Positions 37,268 through 47,048 of a DNA stretch of 64,000 nt are shown here, one piece after another. Both the position numbers and the translations under genes were made by a program. The number at the start of each line of letters is the position of its first letter. Position 1 is the stretch's first letter. The DNA is from Staphylococcus haemolyticus (GTDB lineage Bacteria > Bacillota > Bacilli > Staphylococcales > Staphylococcaceae), in contig NZ_CP035291.1 in assembly GCF_006094395.1 (NCBI RefSeq), positions 124,001 to 188,000 of the forward strand, in the 5' to 3' direction. The notes below the pieces were generated by a model. It did not search any database. It was not told the DNA's origin and was given only the letters and a program-made list of their open reading frames with translations.

Positions 37268-38611
37268 ATGAAACAATACGATGTTGTATTTATAGGAAGC
37301 GGACACGCAGCATGGCATGCAGCACTAACACTTAAACATGCAGGCAAAGATGTTGCTATTATTGAAAAAGATACGATTGCAGGTACATGTACAAATTATG
37401 GTTGTAACGCCAAAATCTTACTTGAAGGACCTTACGAAGTGTTGGAAGAATCAGCACAATATAACGGTATTATTCAATCACAAGACTTGCATGTGAACTG
37501 GGAAAACTTAATGGATTATAAAAAACAAGTGATTAATCCTATGAACGGCATGTTAAAAGGTATGTTCGAGCAACAAGGTATCGATGTTTATATGGGTGCT
37601 GGTGTAATTAAAGATGCACACACAGTGACAGTGAATGATGAGGCATTACAAACTGAGAACATTGTCATTGCGACAGGTCAGCACAGTAATAAATTAGATA
37701 TTGAAGGTAAAGAACTAACTCATGATAGTCGTGACTTCTTATCTATGGATGAACTTCCAAAACGTATGACATTTATAGGTGTAGGTATAATAAGTGTGGA
37801 ATTTGCATCAATAATGATCAAATCAGGCGTAGAAGTGACTATGATTCACCACTCTGATAAACCACTTAAAGGTTTTAACCAAACACACGTAACACAACTC
37901 ATTAAAAAATTAGAAGACGAAGGCGTACATTTCTACTTTGATGAAGAGACGCAAAAAGTAGAAAAAATAGGTGAAGCATACAAGGTTTCAACAGCATCTG
38001 GATTAACGATTGATACAGATTATGTCTTAGATGCGACAGGTAGAAATCCAAATGTAGAAGGTATTGGGTTAGATCAAGTAGGTATCGAATATAGTAAGAA
38101 AGGTATTTCAGTAGATGGTCATTTAAGAACAAATGTGAGCAATATTTATGCAAGTGGCGATGTCTTAGATAAAGCTATACCTAAATTAACACCAACAGCG
38201 ACATTTGAATCAAATTATATTGCTGCACATATTTTAGGAATGACGCAAGATGAAATACAATACCCAGCGATTCCGTCAGTATTGTACTCGTTACCACGTC
38301 TTTCTCAAATTGGTGTTAGTGTTCAAGGAGCTGAGCAAAATGAACGTTACACAGTTAAACACATTCCGTTTGGTAAACAAATGGCATTCGAATATAAAAA
38401 TGAAACAGATGCAGAAATGTATGTCGTTTTAGATGAAGAGAAACGACTTGTTGGCGCAGATATATATGGCGTCGATGCAGCTGATTTAGTAAACTTACTC
38501 GTATTTATTATTAATCAACGCATGACAGCACAAGATTTAAATCAATTAATCTTTGCTTTCCCTGGTGCCTCTAGCGGTGTCATTGATATGTTAAAAGTGA
38601 ATATGCTGTAA
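37268..38611 (+). CDS. Pyridine nucleotide-disulfide oxidoreductase (MerA/Lpd-like)
   Basis: 447 residues. FAD motif YDVVFIGSGHAAWHAALTLK, redox-active Cys pair in GTCTNYGCNAKILLEGP (CxxxxC), NADPH motif FIGVGIISVEFASIMIKSG, second FAD motif NIYASGDVLD and dimerisation domain. It lacks the terminal HAHPTLSE-type His-Glu pair of true dihydrolipoamide dehydrogenases (ends QLIFAFPGASSGVIDML), so a different disulfide or thiol substrate is likely. Co-transcribed with the OhrR-like regulator, so a role in thiol stress is a good guess. Confidence 0.82.
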   Translation: MKQYDVVFIGSGHAAWHAALTLKHAGKDVAIIEKDTIAGTCTNYGCNAKILLEGPYEVLEESAQYNGIIQSQDLHVNWENLMDYKKQVINPMNGMLKGMFEQQGIDVYMGAGVIKDAHTVTVNDEALQTENIVIATGQHSNKLDIEGKELTHDSRDFLSMDELPKRMTFIGVGIISVEFASIMIKSGVEVTMIHHSDKPLKGFNQTHVTQLIKKLEDEGVHFYFDEETQKVEKIGEAYKVSTASGLTIDTDYVLDATGRNPNVEGIGLDQVGIEYSKKGISVDGHLRTNVSNIYASGDVLDKAIPKLTPTATFESNYIAAHILGMTQDEIQYPAIPSVLYSLPRLSQIGVSVQGAEQNERYTVKHIPFGKQMAFEYKNETDAEMYVVLDEEKRLVGADIYGVDAADLVNLLVFIINQRMTAQDLNQLIFAFPGASSGVIDMLKVNML

Positions 38612-38630
38612 TTTAATATAGATAAATAAA

Positions 38631-38685
38631 GATGCCTACATATTGGAATCAAAGCATTATTGTTCCAAATCATGTAGGCATCTTT
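38631..38685. terminator. Terminator after disulfide oxidoreductase gene
   Basis: Arms GATGCCTACAT / ATGTAGGCATC with an inner TTGGAA / TTCCAA stem. Convergent genes probably share it. Confidence 0.85.
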
Positions 38686-38716
38686 GTAAATTTTACTATG
38701 CGGGTAGACTAAGATT

Positions 38717-39403
38717 TTACTTTTGAGATTCTAAGAATTTTTCTGCTACGGCTTTACCAGATTGTGGATTTTGGCCAGTAATAATGCGACCATCGGCTAC
38801 AGCAAACTCAGTCCAGTTATCACCTTGTTCATAGTTTGCACCACGATTTTTAAGTTCATCTTCAGTAAGGTAAGGAACAACGTCGGCTAAGCCCACTGCT
38901 TGTTCTTCACTATTTGAGAAGCCAGTAACCGTTTTACCATCGATAATATGTTTACCTTCAGCATCTTTTACATTTAATAAGCCAATTGCACCATGGCAAA
39001 CAGAAGCAACAACATCGTTATTTTCATAAATTTCTTGAGTTAGCTTTTGTAAATCTTCATTATCTTTGAAGTCCCAAATTGTACCATGACCACCAGCGAA
39101 ATAAATGACATCATAATTTTCAGCTTTAACTGCGTCAGGTGTAACTGTATGACCAAGACGTGTCATAAAGTCTTTATTCTGATAATATTCCCAGTCTAAA
39201 TCTGTCATCATATCTTCTTGTAAACTTTGAGGGTCAATGGCAGTATATCCACCTTCTGGACTAATATAATGTACTTTATAACCATTTTTATATAAGACAT
39301 CCGCGAAATGAACAACCTCACCAAACCATAATCCAGTTGGACGATTCATATCAGGATATTTCGTTACACTTGTTACTACAACTAATGCTCTTTTTGTATT
39401 CAT
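38717..39403 (-). CDS. DJ-1/PfpI-family protein (Hsp31/glyoxalase III-like)
   Basis: 228 residues. Class I glutamine-amidotransferase-like fold with nucleophile elbow ASVCHGAIGLL (Cys136), conserved Glu in WFGEVVHFADVL and DVIYFAGGHGTIWDF. Such proteins detoxify methylglyoxal or protect glycated proteins in the cytoplasm. AGGAGG precedes the ATG. Located next to the redox-sensing MarR operon on the opposite strand, in keeping with an electrophile-stress neighbourhood. Confidence 0.83.
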   Translation of the reverse strand: MNTKRALVVVTSVTKYPDMNRPTGLWFGEVVHFADVLYKNGYKVHYISPEGGYTAIDPQSLQEDMMTDLDWEYYQNKDFMTRLGHTVTPDAVKAENYDVIYFAGGHGTIWDFKDNEDLQKLTQEIYENNDVVASVCHGAIGLLNVKDAEGKHIIDGKTVTGFSNSEEQAVGLADVVPYLTEDELKNRGANYEQGDNWTEFAVADGRIITGQNPQSGKAVAEKFLESQK

Positions 39404-39589
39404 TGATACGCCTCCTAATTTTATACTACGTTCAGTCTACCCTTTTCGGAGAAGTAAGAAACTGAAGAGGTCGTGAATTAAATATAATATGTTTCATGTA
39501 AAACGATGTAAGATGTATTCGTTGTTAGTCCAACGCAACTTCAATATACTTGATATATTAACTATTTTTTAATGAGAGGAGGAATTTGA

Positions 39590-40102
39590 ATGGCACAAGA
39601 CAATGGAAAATTAAAATGGTCAAGCTTAATTATGGGAACGTTACTCTTAATTGTTGCAGTTATCATTTTCAGTTATCCTGTTAAAAATTTCTACACACTT
39701 ACTTGGCTTATTGGCTTATTTATTCTTATTAATGGTGTGATTCAACTATTATTCCGTCGTGCTGCGAGAGCGCTTGCCGGTAGCGGTTCAGGATTAATTG
39801 TTGTCATAGGAATTATTGATATCATATTTGGACTACTTGTGATATTTAACGTTGGGGCAAGTTCAACCTTCTTCATATTTATGTTTGCCGCATGGTTTAT
39901 TGTAAGTTCAATTATTGGACTAATGACCATTTCAAAACAAAGCCGTTTGAAGGGACTATCTATCATTGTTAACGTTTTAGGCTTACTATTAGGAATTATT
40001 TTACTATTTAACCCTATGATGGGGATGATTCTAGTATCAACGATGATAGCCATCACATTTGCAATTCTAGGTGTGACTTACGTTATTGATGGACTTGCGT
40101 AA
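39590..40102 (+). CDS. HdeD-family membrane protein (DUF308)
   Basis: 170 residues with six hydrophobic spans in three pairs, the HdeD/DUF308 pattern (SLIMGTLLLIVAVIIFSYP, WLIGLFILINGVIQLLF, AAWFIVSSIIGLMTI). E. coli HdeD is linked to acid resistance; the Staphylococcus members have no known function. AGGAGG precedes the ATG; terminator follows, so single gene. Confidence 0.8.
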   Translation: MAQDNGKLKWSSLIMGTLLLIVAVIIFSYPVKNFYTLTWLIGLFILINGVIQLLFRRAARALAGSGSGLIVVIGIIDIIFGLLVIFNVGASSTFFIFMFAAWFIVSSIIGLMTISKQSRLKGLSIIVNVLGLLLGIILLFNPMMGMILVSTMIAITFAILGVTYVIDGLA

Positions 40103-40114
40103 ATTTTTAGAATA

Positions 40115-40165
40115 GGGAGAGAGGCAGAATTTTATATGAATTCTTTGTCTTTCTCCCACTTTTTA
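40115..40165 (+). terminator. Terminator after hdeD-like gene
   Basis: Arms GGGAGA / TCTCCC around inner AGAATT / GAATTCT pairing, then T run. Confidence 0.82.
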
Positions 40166-40255
40166 TATTTAGAAGTGGAAATCTTAAAAAGTGAATTCAT
40201 AAATGGGAAGTATTACAATAAGACTTATTAAACAATGATTCTAGGAGGCATTCAT

Positions 40256-41452
40256 GTGACGTACAATTTTGATGAGATCATAGATCGTCGTTCTACTAAT
40301 GCGATGAATGTAGAAGGTTATAAAGGCTATTTATTTGGAGACGCAGATACTTCAGATTTAGAAGAACATGATGAACTGATTCGCATGTGGGTAGCTGATA
40401 TGGATTTCGCGACACCTGAAGTTGTGTTAGATGCGATAAGAGACAGACTCGATAAAAAGATTCTAGGTTATACCAACATATTTGGCACAGATTATTATGA
40501 GGCTTTTATGTCATGGACAGAACGACGATTTGGTTATACATTTCCGCAAGAACACCTTGTATTTTCTCATGGGATTGTTGCAGGGTTAATTGAACTTGTA
40601 AGCTATATTTGTGACGATGATGATAAAGCGTTGATTTTTACACCAAGCTACGGTCCTTTTAAAATGGCTTGTGATAAAAATAATATTAAGACGGTATATT
40701 CTCCTATGATTAATCATAATGGATACTATGAAATCGACTTTGAAGATGTCCGTCAAAAAGTGGAAACAGAAAATATTAAATTATGTATTTTTGCTAATCC
40801 GCATAATCCAACAGGTCGTGTATGGTCAGAAGATGAATTAAAGCAATTGGGACAAATTATGGTCGATAATGACGTATGGATCATCTCAGATGAAATTCAC
40901 TGCGACATTAAACGTGACGGTCAAACACATGTACCTTTTGCTAAAGCAGTGCCAGATTACGATAAGATTGTTACCGCAATGTCTCAAAGTAAGGCATTTA
41001 ATATAGCAGGCTTAATGTTCTCTAACCTTATTATTCCGAATAGAAGATTATTAAAGACATGGAAGTTACATCACTTTAGTTCTGAGAATCCATTAAGTAT
41101 CGTTGCGACACAGGCAGCTTATGAAAAGGGCAAAGACTGGTTAGCTGCTATGAATGATTATCTAGACGATAACTTTAAATACCTAGCACAATTTTTAGAA
41201 CAAGAACTGCCACATGCAGAATTTAAAATTCCAGAAGCAACCTACCTCGCATGGGTTGATCTAAGCTATTACATTAAAGCAAAACACATAGATGAACCAA
41301 TCGCTAAATATTTCATCAAACACGCCGGCGTTATCATTGAAGGACAAGAACAATTCGTTCATAACGCAGAAGGACATATCAGAATAAACATCGCTGTTCC
41401 ACGTGAAATCATGATAAAAGGACTGCAAAAGATTAAAGACGCATTAGTTTAA
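40256..41452 (+). CDS. MalY/PatB-type PLP C-S lyase (aminotransferase class I fold)
   Basis: 398 residues from GTG 40256, seven bases after AGGAGG; an ATG at 40235 precedes the ribosome site. Fold type I PLP enzyme: MWVADMDFATPEVV is the MalY/PatB hallmark, IFANPHNPTGRVWS, SDEIHCDIKRDG, and SQSKAFNIAGLMFSN with the PLP lysine. Likely a cystathionine beta-lyase type enzyme releasing pyruvate, ammonia and a thiol. Operon with the AhpD-like gene 14 bases downstream. Confidence 0.85.
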   Translation: MTYNFDEIIDRRSTNAMNVEGYKGYLFGDADTSDLEEHDELIRMWVADMDFATPEVVLDAIRDRLDKKILGYTNIFGTDYYEAFMSWTERRFGYTFPQEHLVFSHGIVAGLIELVSYICDDDDKALIFTPSYGPFKMACDKNNIKTVYSPMINHNGYYEIDFEDVRQKVETENIKLCIFANPHNPTGRVWSEDELKQLGQIMVDNDVWIISDEIHCDIKRDGQTHVPFAKAVPDYDKIVTAMSQSKAFNIAGLMFSNLIIPNRRLLKTWKLHHFSSENPLSIVATQAAYEKGKDWLAAMNDYLDDNFKYLAQFLEQELPHAEFKIPEATYLAWVDLSYYIKAKHIDEPIAKYFIKHAGVIIEGQEQFVHNAEGHIRINIAVPREIMIKGLQKIKDALV

Positions 41453-41466
41453 AAAGGAGATAACAA

Positions 41467-41874
41467 ATGTCGATTATAGAGTCTTCGAACAATGGTAATA
41501 CACCTTTTCAAAAATTATTAGGTCATCAAGAAGAATTAATGCAATCATGGACACAGCTAAGTGATGTGTTAGAAAATGACGGCGCACTTAACAAAGAATT
41601 AAAAGAAGAGTTAAGAAGAATGTTAGCGCAAAAGAACGGTTGTCAGTACTGTAAAGCTAAAGGTCAACCTACCGGCAGTCTTAAAGATGAAAAATCGTCC
41701 GTTTGCATAGGATTTACAGAAGTGTTTATTAAGATGGGTGACCAAATTCCGGACAATATTATTAACGTACTTAAAGACAGTTTAACAACAGAAGAAATTG
41801 TTGAACTCATTGCATTTATTACATTCACAAACGCACAACAAAACTTTGGCGCAATAATGAAATTACAACCGTAA
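41467..41874 (+). CDS. Carboxymuconolactone decarboxylase / AhpD-like protein
   Basis: 135 residues. All-helical AhpD fold with a CxxC motif in AQKNGCQYCKAKG. These reduce disulfides or peroxides through the Cys pair. Second gene of a two-gene operon with the PLP lyase; thiol chemistry in both makes a sulfur or redox role plausible. AAGGAG precedes the ATG. Confidence 0.8.
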   Translation: MSIIESSNNGNTPFQKLLGHQEELMQSWTQLSDVLENDGALNKELKEELRRMLAQKNGCQYCKAKGQPTGSLKDEKSSVCIGFTEVFIKMGDQIPDNIINVLKDSLTTEEIVELIAFITFTNAQQNFGAIMKLQP

Positions 41875-41879
41875 TACAA

Positions 41880-41909
41880 CTCTCTAGCCAACTTGGTTAG
41901 AGGTTTTTT
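41880..41909 (+). terminator. Terminator after AhpD-like gene
   Basis: Arms CTCTAGCC / GGTTAGAG, then T run. Confidence 0.85.
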
Positions 41910-42045
41910 TATTTGAGTGAGTAGCAAGATAATCTTCCAAATCTTATAAAACTTATATGAAATAATAGAAATAAGTATATAAAAATTTAATTTTACAATT
42001 ATTTGAAAATTCAAACTCATGAGTATAAAATGTACTTAAAGAAAT

Positions 42046-42061
42046 GAGAAAACGCTTACAT
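42046..42061. promoter_or_regulatory. cre-like site upstream of the aco operon
   Basis: GAGAAAACGCTTACAT matches cre at 14 of 16 positions (the CGNTTACA half is perfect), about 90 bases before the first acoL. Confidence 0.6.
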
Positions 42062-42148
42062 TAAGAATATAGCATATCTCATTTCTATGTTTTTACAGTA
42101 TGTTTTGGGATGCACAACGATATGATCTTACGGAAGTGGGTGATAGTG

Positions 42149-43501
42149 ATGACGGACTCATATGATTTGATTGTGGTTGGTGCAGGACCTGGTGGATATG
42201 TTGCCGCTATTCGCGCTGCACAATTAGGTCAAAAGGTTGGAATTGTAGAGAAAACAAACGCAGGGGGGACTTGTTTAAACGTAGGTTGCATACCTTCTAA
42301 AACACTACTCGAACATGGAACGAAAGCACATGATATACGTAAGGCTAATGATTGGGGAATTGAGACACAAGCGATGAAAGTGAATTTCTCTAAATTAGTG
42401 CAACGTAAACAACACATTGTTAGCACGCTCACAGGTGGTGTGAAGCAATTATTAAAGAAAAACAAAGTTACTTTCATTAAGGGTGAAGCTACTGTAACAA
42501 AAGATTTAGAAGTTAAAGTTAATAATCAAACATATCAAGCGAAAGATATTATTCTAGCAACTGGTAGTAAACCTTTTATTCCACCTATTGAGGGATTAAA
42601 TGACATAAAGTATGAAACGACAGACACATTTTTTGATATAGAAACGTTGCCTAAACAACTCGCAATTATTGGTGGCGGTGTTATCGCTACTGAGTTAGCA
42701 TCCTCAATGGCTGACTTAGGAGTCGAGGTTACAATGATTGAAGTTAATGAAGATATTCTTCTCACCGAGATTGAAGAAGTACGTGAACTGTTAAAGGACC
42801 ATTTGAAGAATCAAAGTATAAGAATTTTAACAGGCGCAAAGATATCTAAAGTAACAACCTCTAAAGTGATTTTGGATAATCATGAAGATGTGTCATTTGA
42901 TACTTTATTAGTGGCAACTGGTCGACAACCGAACATCAAGGTAGCTGAATATCTAGATATCGATATGGATGGTAAATTTGTACAAGTCGATGAACATTAT
43001 CAAACAACAATTAATCATGTATATGCTATTGGAGACCTTGTTAAGGGTTATCAACTTGCACATTCAGCGAGTGCACATGGATTACATGTTGTTGAAACTT
43101 TGGCTGGATTAAAACCAACGCCAGTATCTCTAAACAATATTACACGTTGTATTTATACTCGTCTTGAAGCAGCATCAGTTGGTTTATCTGAGTCTCAAGC
43201 TAAAGAAGCGGGTTATGACGTATCTGTTACACAATCTTCTTTTCAAGGAAATGCAAAGGCACTCGTAAAAGGAGAAGCACAAGGCTTTATTAAAATTGTG
43301 ACTGATAAAGCATATGGAGAGGTTTTGGGTGCTTTTATTGTTGGTCCACATGCTACAGATTTAATCAGTGAAATATTAGGTGTCAAAGCTTCAGAAGGTA
43401 CAATGAATGAGTTATCTAACATCATTCAACCACATCCTTCTCTATCCGAAGCAATTGGCGAGAGCGCGGATGCATACTTTGGAAAAGCCATTCATATGTG
43501 A
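42149..43501 (+). CDS. acoL: Dihydrolipoyl dehydrogenase, E3 of acetoin complex (first copy)
   Basis: 450 residues; ATG 42149 chosen because the FAD motif YDLIVVGAGPGGYVAAIRAA starts right after it, though the ribosome site is poor and GTG 42140 or 42146 are alternatives. Redox Cys pair in GGTCLNVGCIPSK, NAD motif AIIGGGVIATELASSMADLG, second FAD motif HVYAIGDLVKG, and C-terminal HPSLSEAIGE with the active His-Glu. Reoxidises dihydrolipoamide on AcoC. First gene of acoL-acoA-acoB-acoC. Confidence 0.87.
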   Translation: MTDSYDLIVVGAGPGGYVAAIRAAQLGQKVGIVEKTNAGGTCLNVGCIPSKTLLEHGTKAHDIRKANDWGIETQAMKVNFSKLVQRKQHIVSTLTGGVKQLLKKNKVTFIKGEATVTKDLEVKVNNQTYQAKDIILATGSKPFIPPIEGLNDIKYETTDTFFDIETLPKQLAIIGGGVIATELASSMADLGVEVTMIEVNEDILLTEIEEVRELLKDHLKNQSIRILTGAKISKVTTSKVILDNHEDVSFDTLLVATGRQPNIKVAEYLDIDMDGKFVQVDEHYQTTINHVYAIGDLVKGYQLAHSASAHGLHVVETLAGLKPTPVSLNNITRCIYTRLEAASVGLSESQAKEAGYDVSVTQSSFQGNAKALVKGEAQGFIKIVTDKAYGEVLGAFIVGPHATDLISEILGVKASEGTMNELSNIIQPHPSLSEAIGESADAYFGKAIHM

Positions 43502-43539
43502 TAACAGAACAAATCAATGAATGATAGGAGGAACTAACG

Positions 43540-44487
43540 ATGGAAAAAGAACAAGCACGTTGGATTTATAAAACGATGAATGAAATTCGATATTTTGAAG
43601 AAAAGGTGCATAAAATCTTTAGTGACGGTAAGATTCCTGGTTTTGTTCACTTATACGTAGGCGAAGAAGCTGTAGCAACTGGTGTAATGTCACAACTTGA
43701 AGACGACGACTATATTACAAGTACACACCGCGGACACGGACATGCAATTGCCAAAGGATGTGACCTTAATGGCATGATGGCGGAGATAATGGGTAAACGT
43801 GATGGACTTGGTCATGGTAAAGGTGGTTCCATGCACGTTGCAGAAATAGATAAAGGAATGCTCGGTGCTAATGGTATCGTAAGTGGTGGCTTCGGACTTG
43901 CTACTGGTGCAGGTATTTCTATTCGAAATCAAGGTAAAAAGAATGTTGCTGTATGTTTCTTTGGTGATGGTGCAGCCAATGAAGGTAATTTCCATGAGGG
44001 CCTTAACTTTGCCTCAATCTTAAACCTTCCAGTTATCTTTGTTTGTGAAAACAATCAATTCGGTGAAGGTACAACACATGATTATGCCAGTGCTTCAGAA
44101 ACAATTGCAGAGCGTGCTTCAGCTTATAACATGCCTGGTGTCAGAGTGGATGGCATGGATGTCGTTGAAGTTTATAAAGCAGCGCAAGAAGCTGTAGAAC
44201 GAGCAAAAAATGGTGAAGGCCCTACGCTAATTGAGTGTGACACGTATCGTAAATATGGTCATTTTGAAGGGGACGAACAAAAAGTTAAATCACCAAATGA
44301 TCGTAATGCAGATAAGAATGCAACGGAAGACTTTAAACGTCAAGCACTTGAAGAAGGTTGGTTAACAGAAGAAGAAGTCGATGAAATTGAAAAAGCAGCT
44401 GAACAAGCAGTAGAAGATGCGGTGAAATATGCAGATGAAAGTGAATTACCAGATGTAGATTCATTACACGAAGATGTATTTGCCTAA
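43540..44487 (+). CDS. acoA: Acetoin dehydrogenase E1 alpha subunit
   Basis: 315 residues. Thiamine-diphosphate-binding half of E1: the motif runs from CFFGDGAANEGNFHEGLNF to NLPVIFVCENNQFGEGT (GDG...NN). Other E1-alpha blocks: FVHLYVGEEAVATGV, STHRGHGHAIAKG and GHGKGGSMHVAE. The length and the lack of branched-chain type extensions favour AcoA. Cleaves acetoin to acetaldehyde and an acetyl unit passed to AcoC. AGGAGG precedes the ATG; acoB follows after 15 bases. Confidence 0.9.
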   Translation: MEKEQARWIYKTMNEIRYFEEKVHKIFSDGKIPGFVHLYVGEEAVATGVMSQLEDDDYITSTHRGHGHAIAKGCDLNGMMAEIMGKRDGLGHGKGGSMHVAEIDKGMLGANGIVSGGFGLATGAGISIRNQGKKNVAVCFFGDGAANEGNFHEGLNFASILNLPVIFVCENNQFGEGTTHDYASASETIAERASAYNMPGVRVDGMDVVEVYKAAQEAVERAKNGEGPTLIECDTYRKYGHFEGDEQKVKSPNDRNADKNATEDFKRQALEEGWLTEEEVDEIEKAAEQAVEDAVKYADESELPDVDSLHEDVFA

Positions 44488-44502
44488 AAGGAGGTCATAA
44501 CT

Positions 44503-45543
44503 ATGAGTGAAGAACGCAAGTTAACATTTATGGGTGCAATTAACGAAGCAATCGATCAATCAATGGAACAAGATGATAATGTTATTCTCATTGGTACGGA
44601 CGTTTCAGGTGGTGCAGGTGTAGAACATATTAAAGATGACGATACATTTGGTGGCGTTTTTGGTGTAACTAAAGGACTTGCGAAAAAATATAGTCGAGAT
44701 CGTGTTATTGACACACCAATCGCAGAGCATATTACACTCAGCTCTGCTGTAGGTGCAGCAGCTACCGGTATGCGTCCTATTGCAGAATTAATGTTCAATG
44801 ACTTTATTGGATTCGGTTTAGATCCTATTTTGAACCAAGGTGCAAAAATGCGTTACATGTTTGGTGGTAAAGCTAAAATTCCATTAGTTGTACGTACAGT
44901 TCATGGCGCTGGTGCAGGCGCAGCGGCACAACATTCTCAATCATTGTATAACATGTTTGCAGCAATACCTGGTGTAAAAGTAGTCGTTCCTTCTAATCCT
45001 TACGATGCTAAAGGTTTATTAATGGCAGCAGTACAAGATGATAACTTAGTAGTCTTTTCAGAAGATAAAACGTTATTAGGACAAAAAGGTGATGTACCTG
45101 AAGAACCCTATACAATAGAAATTGGAAAAGCGAAAGTGACGCGTGAAGGTGATGATTTAACAATTGTAGCAATCGGTAAAATGGTGGCAGTAGCTGAAGA
45201 AACAGCAGACAAATTAGAAGAAGATAACGTTTCAGTTGAAGTCATTGATTTACGCTCTGTGTCACCATGGGATGAAGAGACAGTTCTAGAATCAGTGAAG
45301 AAGACAGGTCGTTTAATTGTAATTGATGAATCAAATCCACAATGTAATGTAGCAGGAGATGTTGCATCTGTTATTGGTGATATCGGTTTTGATTATTTAG
45401 ATGGACCAATCAAGAAAGTCACTGCACCGGATACACCAGTTCCATTCGCAGCAAACCTTGAACAAGCCTATATACCAAACGTAGATAAAGTATTAGATGT
45501 CGCATCTGAACTAATTGAAGACTTGAAACAAGTTAATTCATAG
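44503..45543 (+). CDS. acoB: Acetoin dehydrogenase E1 beta subunit
   Basis: 346 residues. Transketolase-like beta subunit: FMGAINEAIDQSMEQDDNV, FGGVFGVTKGLAKKYSRDRV, TPIAEHITLSSAVGAAATG, and the C-terminal GRLIVIDESNPQCNVAGDV. Forms the alpha2-beta2 E1 with AcoA. AGGAGG precedes the ATG. Conserved order A-B-C of acetoin operons. Confidence 0.9.
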   Translation: MSEERKLTFMGAINEAIDQSMEQDDNVILIGTDVSGGAGVEHIKDDDTFGGVFGVTKGLAKKYSRDRVIDTPIAEHITLSSAVGAAATGMRPIAELMFNDFIGFGLDPILNQGAKMRYMFGGKAKIPLVVRTVHGAGAGAAAQHSQSLYNMFAAIPGVKVVVPSNPYDAKGLLMAAVQDDNLVVFSEDKTLLGQKGDVPEEPYTIEIGKAKVTREGDDLTIVAIGKMVAVAEETADKLEEDNVSVEVIDLRSVSPWDEETVLESVKKTGRLIVIDESNPQCNVAGDVASVIGDIGFDYLDGPIKKVTAPDTPVPFAANLEQAYIPNVDKVLDVASELIEDLKQVNS

Positions 45544-45561
45544 GCAAGGAGGTGTTGAACG

Positions 45562-46860
45562 ATGAGCGAAAATATTATTATGCCAAAACTCGGTATGACA
45601 ATGAAAGAAGGAACAGTCGAAGAGTGGTTTAAAGCAGAGGGAGATGTGGTTGAACAAGGTGAAAGTATATGTACGATTAGTTCTGAGAAATTGACTCAAG
45701 ACGTTGAAGCGCCAGCTAGTGGTACATTACTCGAAATTAAAGTTCAAGCCGGAGAAGAAACTGAAGTTAAATCTGTACTTGGTATTATTGGAGACGAAGG
45801 CGAAAGTACTGAATCAAGTAGTACGACTGAATCTGAAAACGAAGAACAAAATAACTCACATTCAGAAAATGAAGAACAACAAACGAGCGATACAACTTCT
45901 GTAAATGAAGATGATAGTAATCATGATGAAGATACAAATAAGTCTAATAATGTTGAACCCCAAAATGGTAAACGTATCTTTATATCACCACTTGCACGCA
46001 AGATGGCGGATGATAAAAACTTTGATATCACTAGAATTCAAGGTACAGGTGGTAATAATCGTATAACAAAATTAGATATTCAACGTGTAGAAGAGCAAGG
46101 ATATGATATTGAAGCAAAAAATGAGGATATGCAATCTAAAGAGGATAAGAACACTAAATTTAACAGTGCTAATGTCGGTGAAGGACTAAATCCAATGCGT
46201 AAGCGTATAGCACAGAATATGCGTCAAAGCTTGGCCGAAACAGCACAACTCACATTACATCGTAAAGTGGATGCTGACCGTTTGTTAGATTTCAAAAACA
46301 AACTATCAGCTGAACTTGAGAATGCAAATCAAGATACTAAATTGACTGTCACAGCATTGCTAGCTAAAGCCATCGTCTTAGCACTTAAAGATTATGGTGC
46401 AATGAATGCTCGATATGAAAATGGTCAACTTACAGAATATGATGATGTTCATTTAGGTGTGGCAACGTCACTCGACGAAGGGTTAATGGTACCAGTTATA
46501 AATAATGCAGACACTAAAAGTATTGGTGCTTTAGCTAAAGAGATTAAATCTTCAGCAGAAGCGGTACGTGATGGTAATACAAATGATGTTAAACTGTCAG
46601 GTGCTACATTCACAATCACCAACATGGGTACGAGTGGCATCGAATATTTCACACCAATTCTTAACCTGAGTGAAACAGGAATACTAGGTGTAGGTGCACT
46701 TTCTAAAGAAGTTGTACTTGAAGGAGATAGTGTTAAACAAGTATCACGTATTCCATTAAGTTTAACGTTTGATCATCAAATTCTTGATGGTGCGAGCGCT
46801 GCCGATTTCTTAAAAGTATTAGCTAAATATATTGAAAATCCATATCTCTTAATTCTTTAA
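45562..46860 (+). CDS. acoC: Acetoin dehydrogenase E2 (dihydrolipoamide acetyltransferase)
   Basis: 432 residues. Lipoyl domain residues 1-78 with lipoyl Lys43 in ISSEKLTQDVEAP; acidic Ser/Glu/Asn-rich linker about 85-135; E3-binding domain about 138-175 (IFISPLARKMADD); catalytic domain about 205-432 ending with LTFDHQILDGASAADFL. The usual DHRxxDG motif reads DHQILDG here; the catalytic His and Asp remain. It transfers the acetyl group to CoA. Last of the first aco block; a terminator follows. Confidence 0.9.
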   Translation: MSENIIMPKLGMTMKEGTVEEWFKAEGDVVEQGESICTISSEKLTQDVEAPASGTLLEIKVQAGEETEVKSVLGIIGDEGESTESSSTTESENEEQNNSHSENEEQQTSDTTSVNEDDSNHDEDTNKSNNVEPQNGKRIFISPLARKMADDKNFDITRIQGTGGNNRITKLDIQRVEEQGYDIEAKNEDMQSKEDKNTKFNSANVGEGLNPMRKRIAQNMRQSLAETAQLTLHRKVDADRLLDFKNKLSAELENANQDTKLTVTALLAKAIVLALKDYGAMNARYENGQLTEYDDVHLGVATSLDEGLMVPVINNADTKSIGALAKEIKSSAEAVRDGNTNDVKLSGATFTITNMGTSGIEYFTPILNLSETGILGVGALSKEVVLEGDSVKQVSRIPLSLTFDHQILDGASAADFLKVLAKYIENPYLLIL

Positions 46861-46882
46861 TAACAAATATATTTAATTTGAT

Positions 46883-46921
46883 TAAGACCCTCAGTACACA
46901 AAAAAGTGCTGGGGGTCTTTT
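46883..46921 (+). terminator. Terminator after acoC
   Basis: Arms AAGACCCTCAGTAC / GTGCTGGGGGTCTT with wobble pairs, then T. Confidence 0.85.
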
Positions 46922-47048
46922 CATGTCTCAAACCACACTTCCAATCCTTTCGCACAACACAAATCCCTTTATTGAAAAAGTAAAAATTCTGTCACTTACG
47001 TTTATTTGAAATTATAAAAATATAACTCTAATATATAATTGAAAGGGT

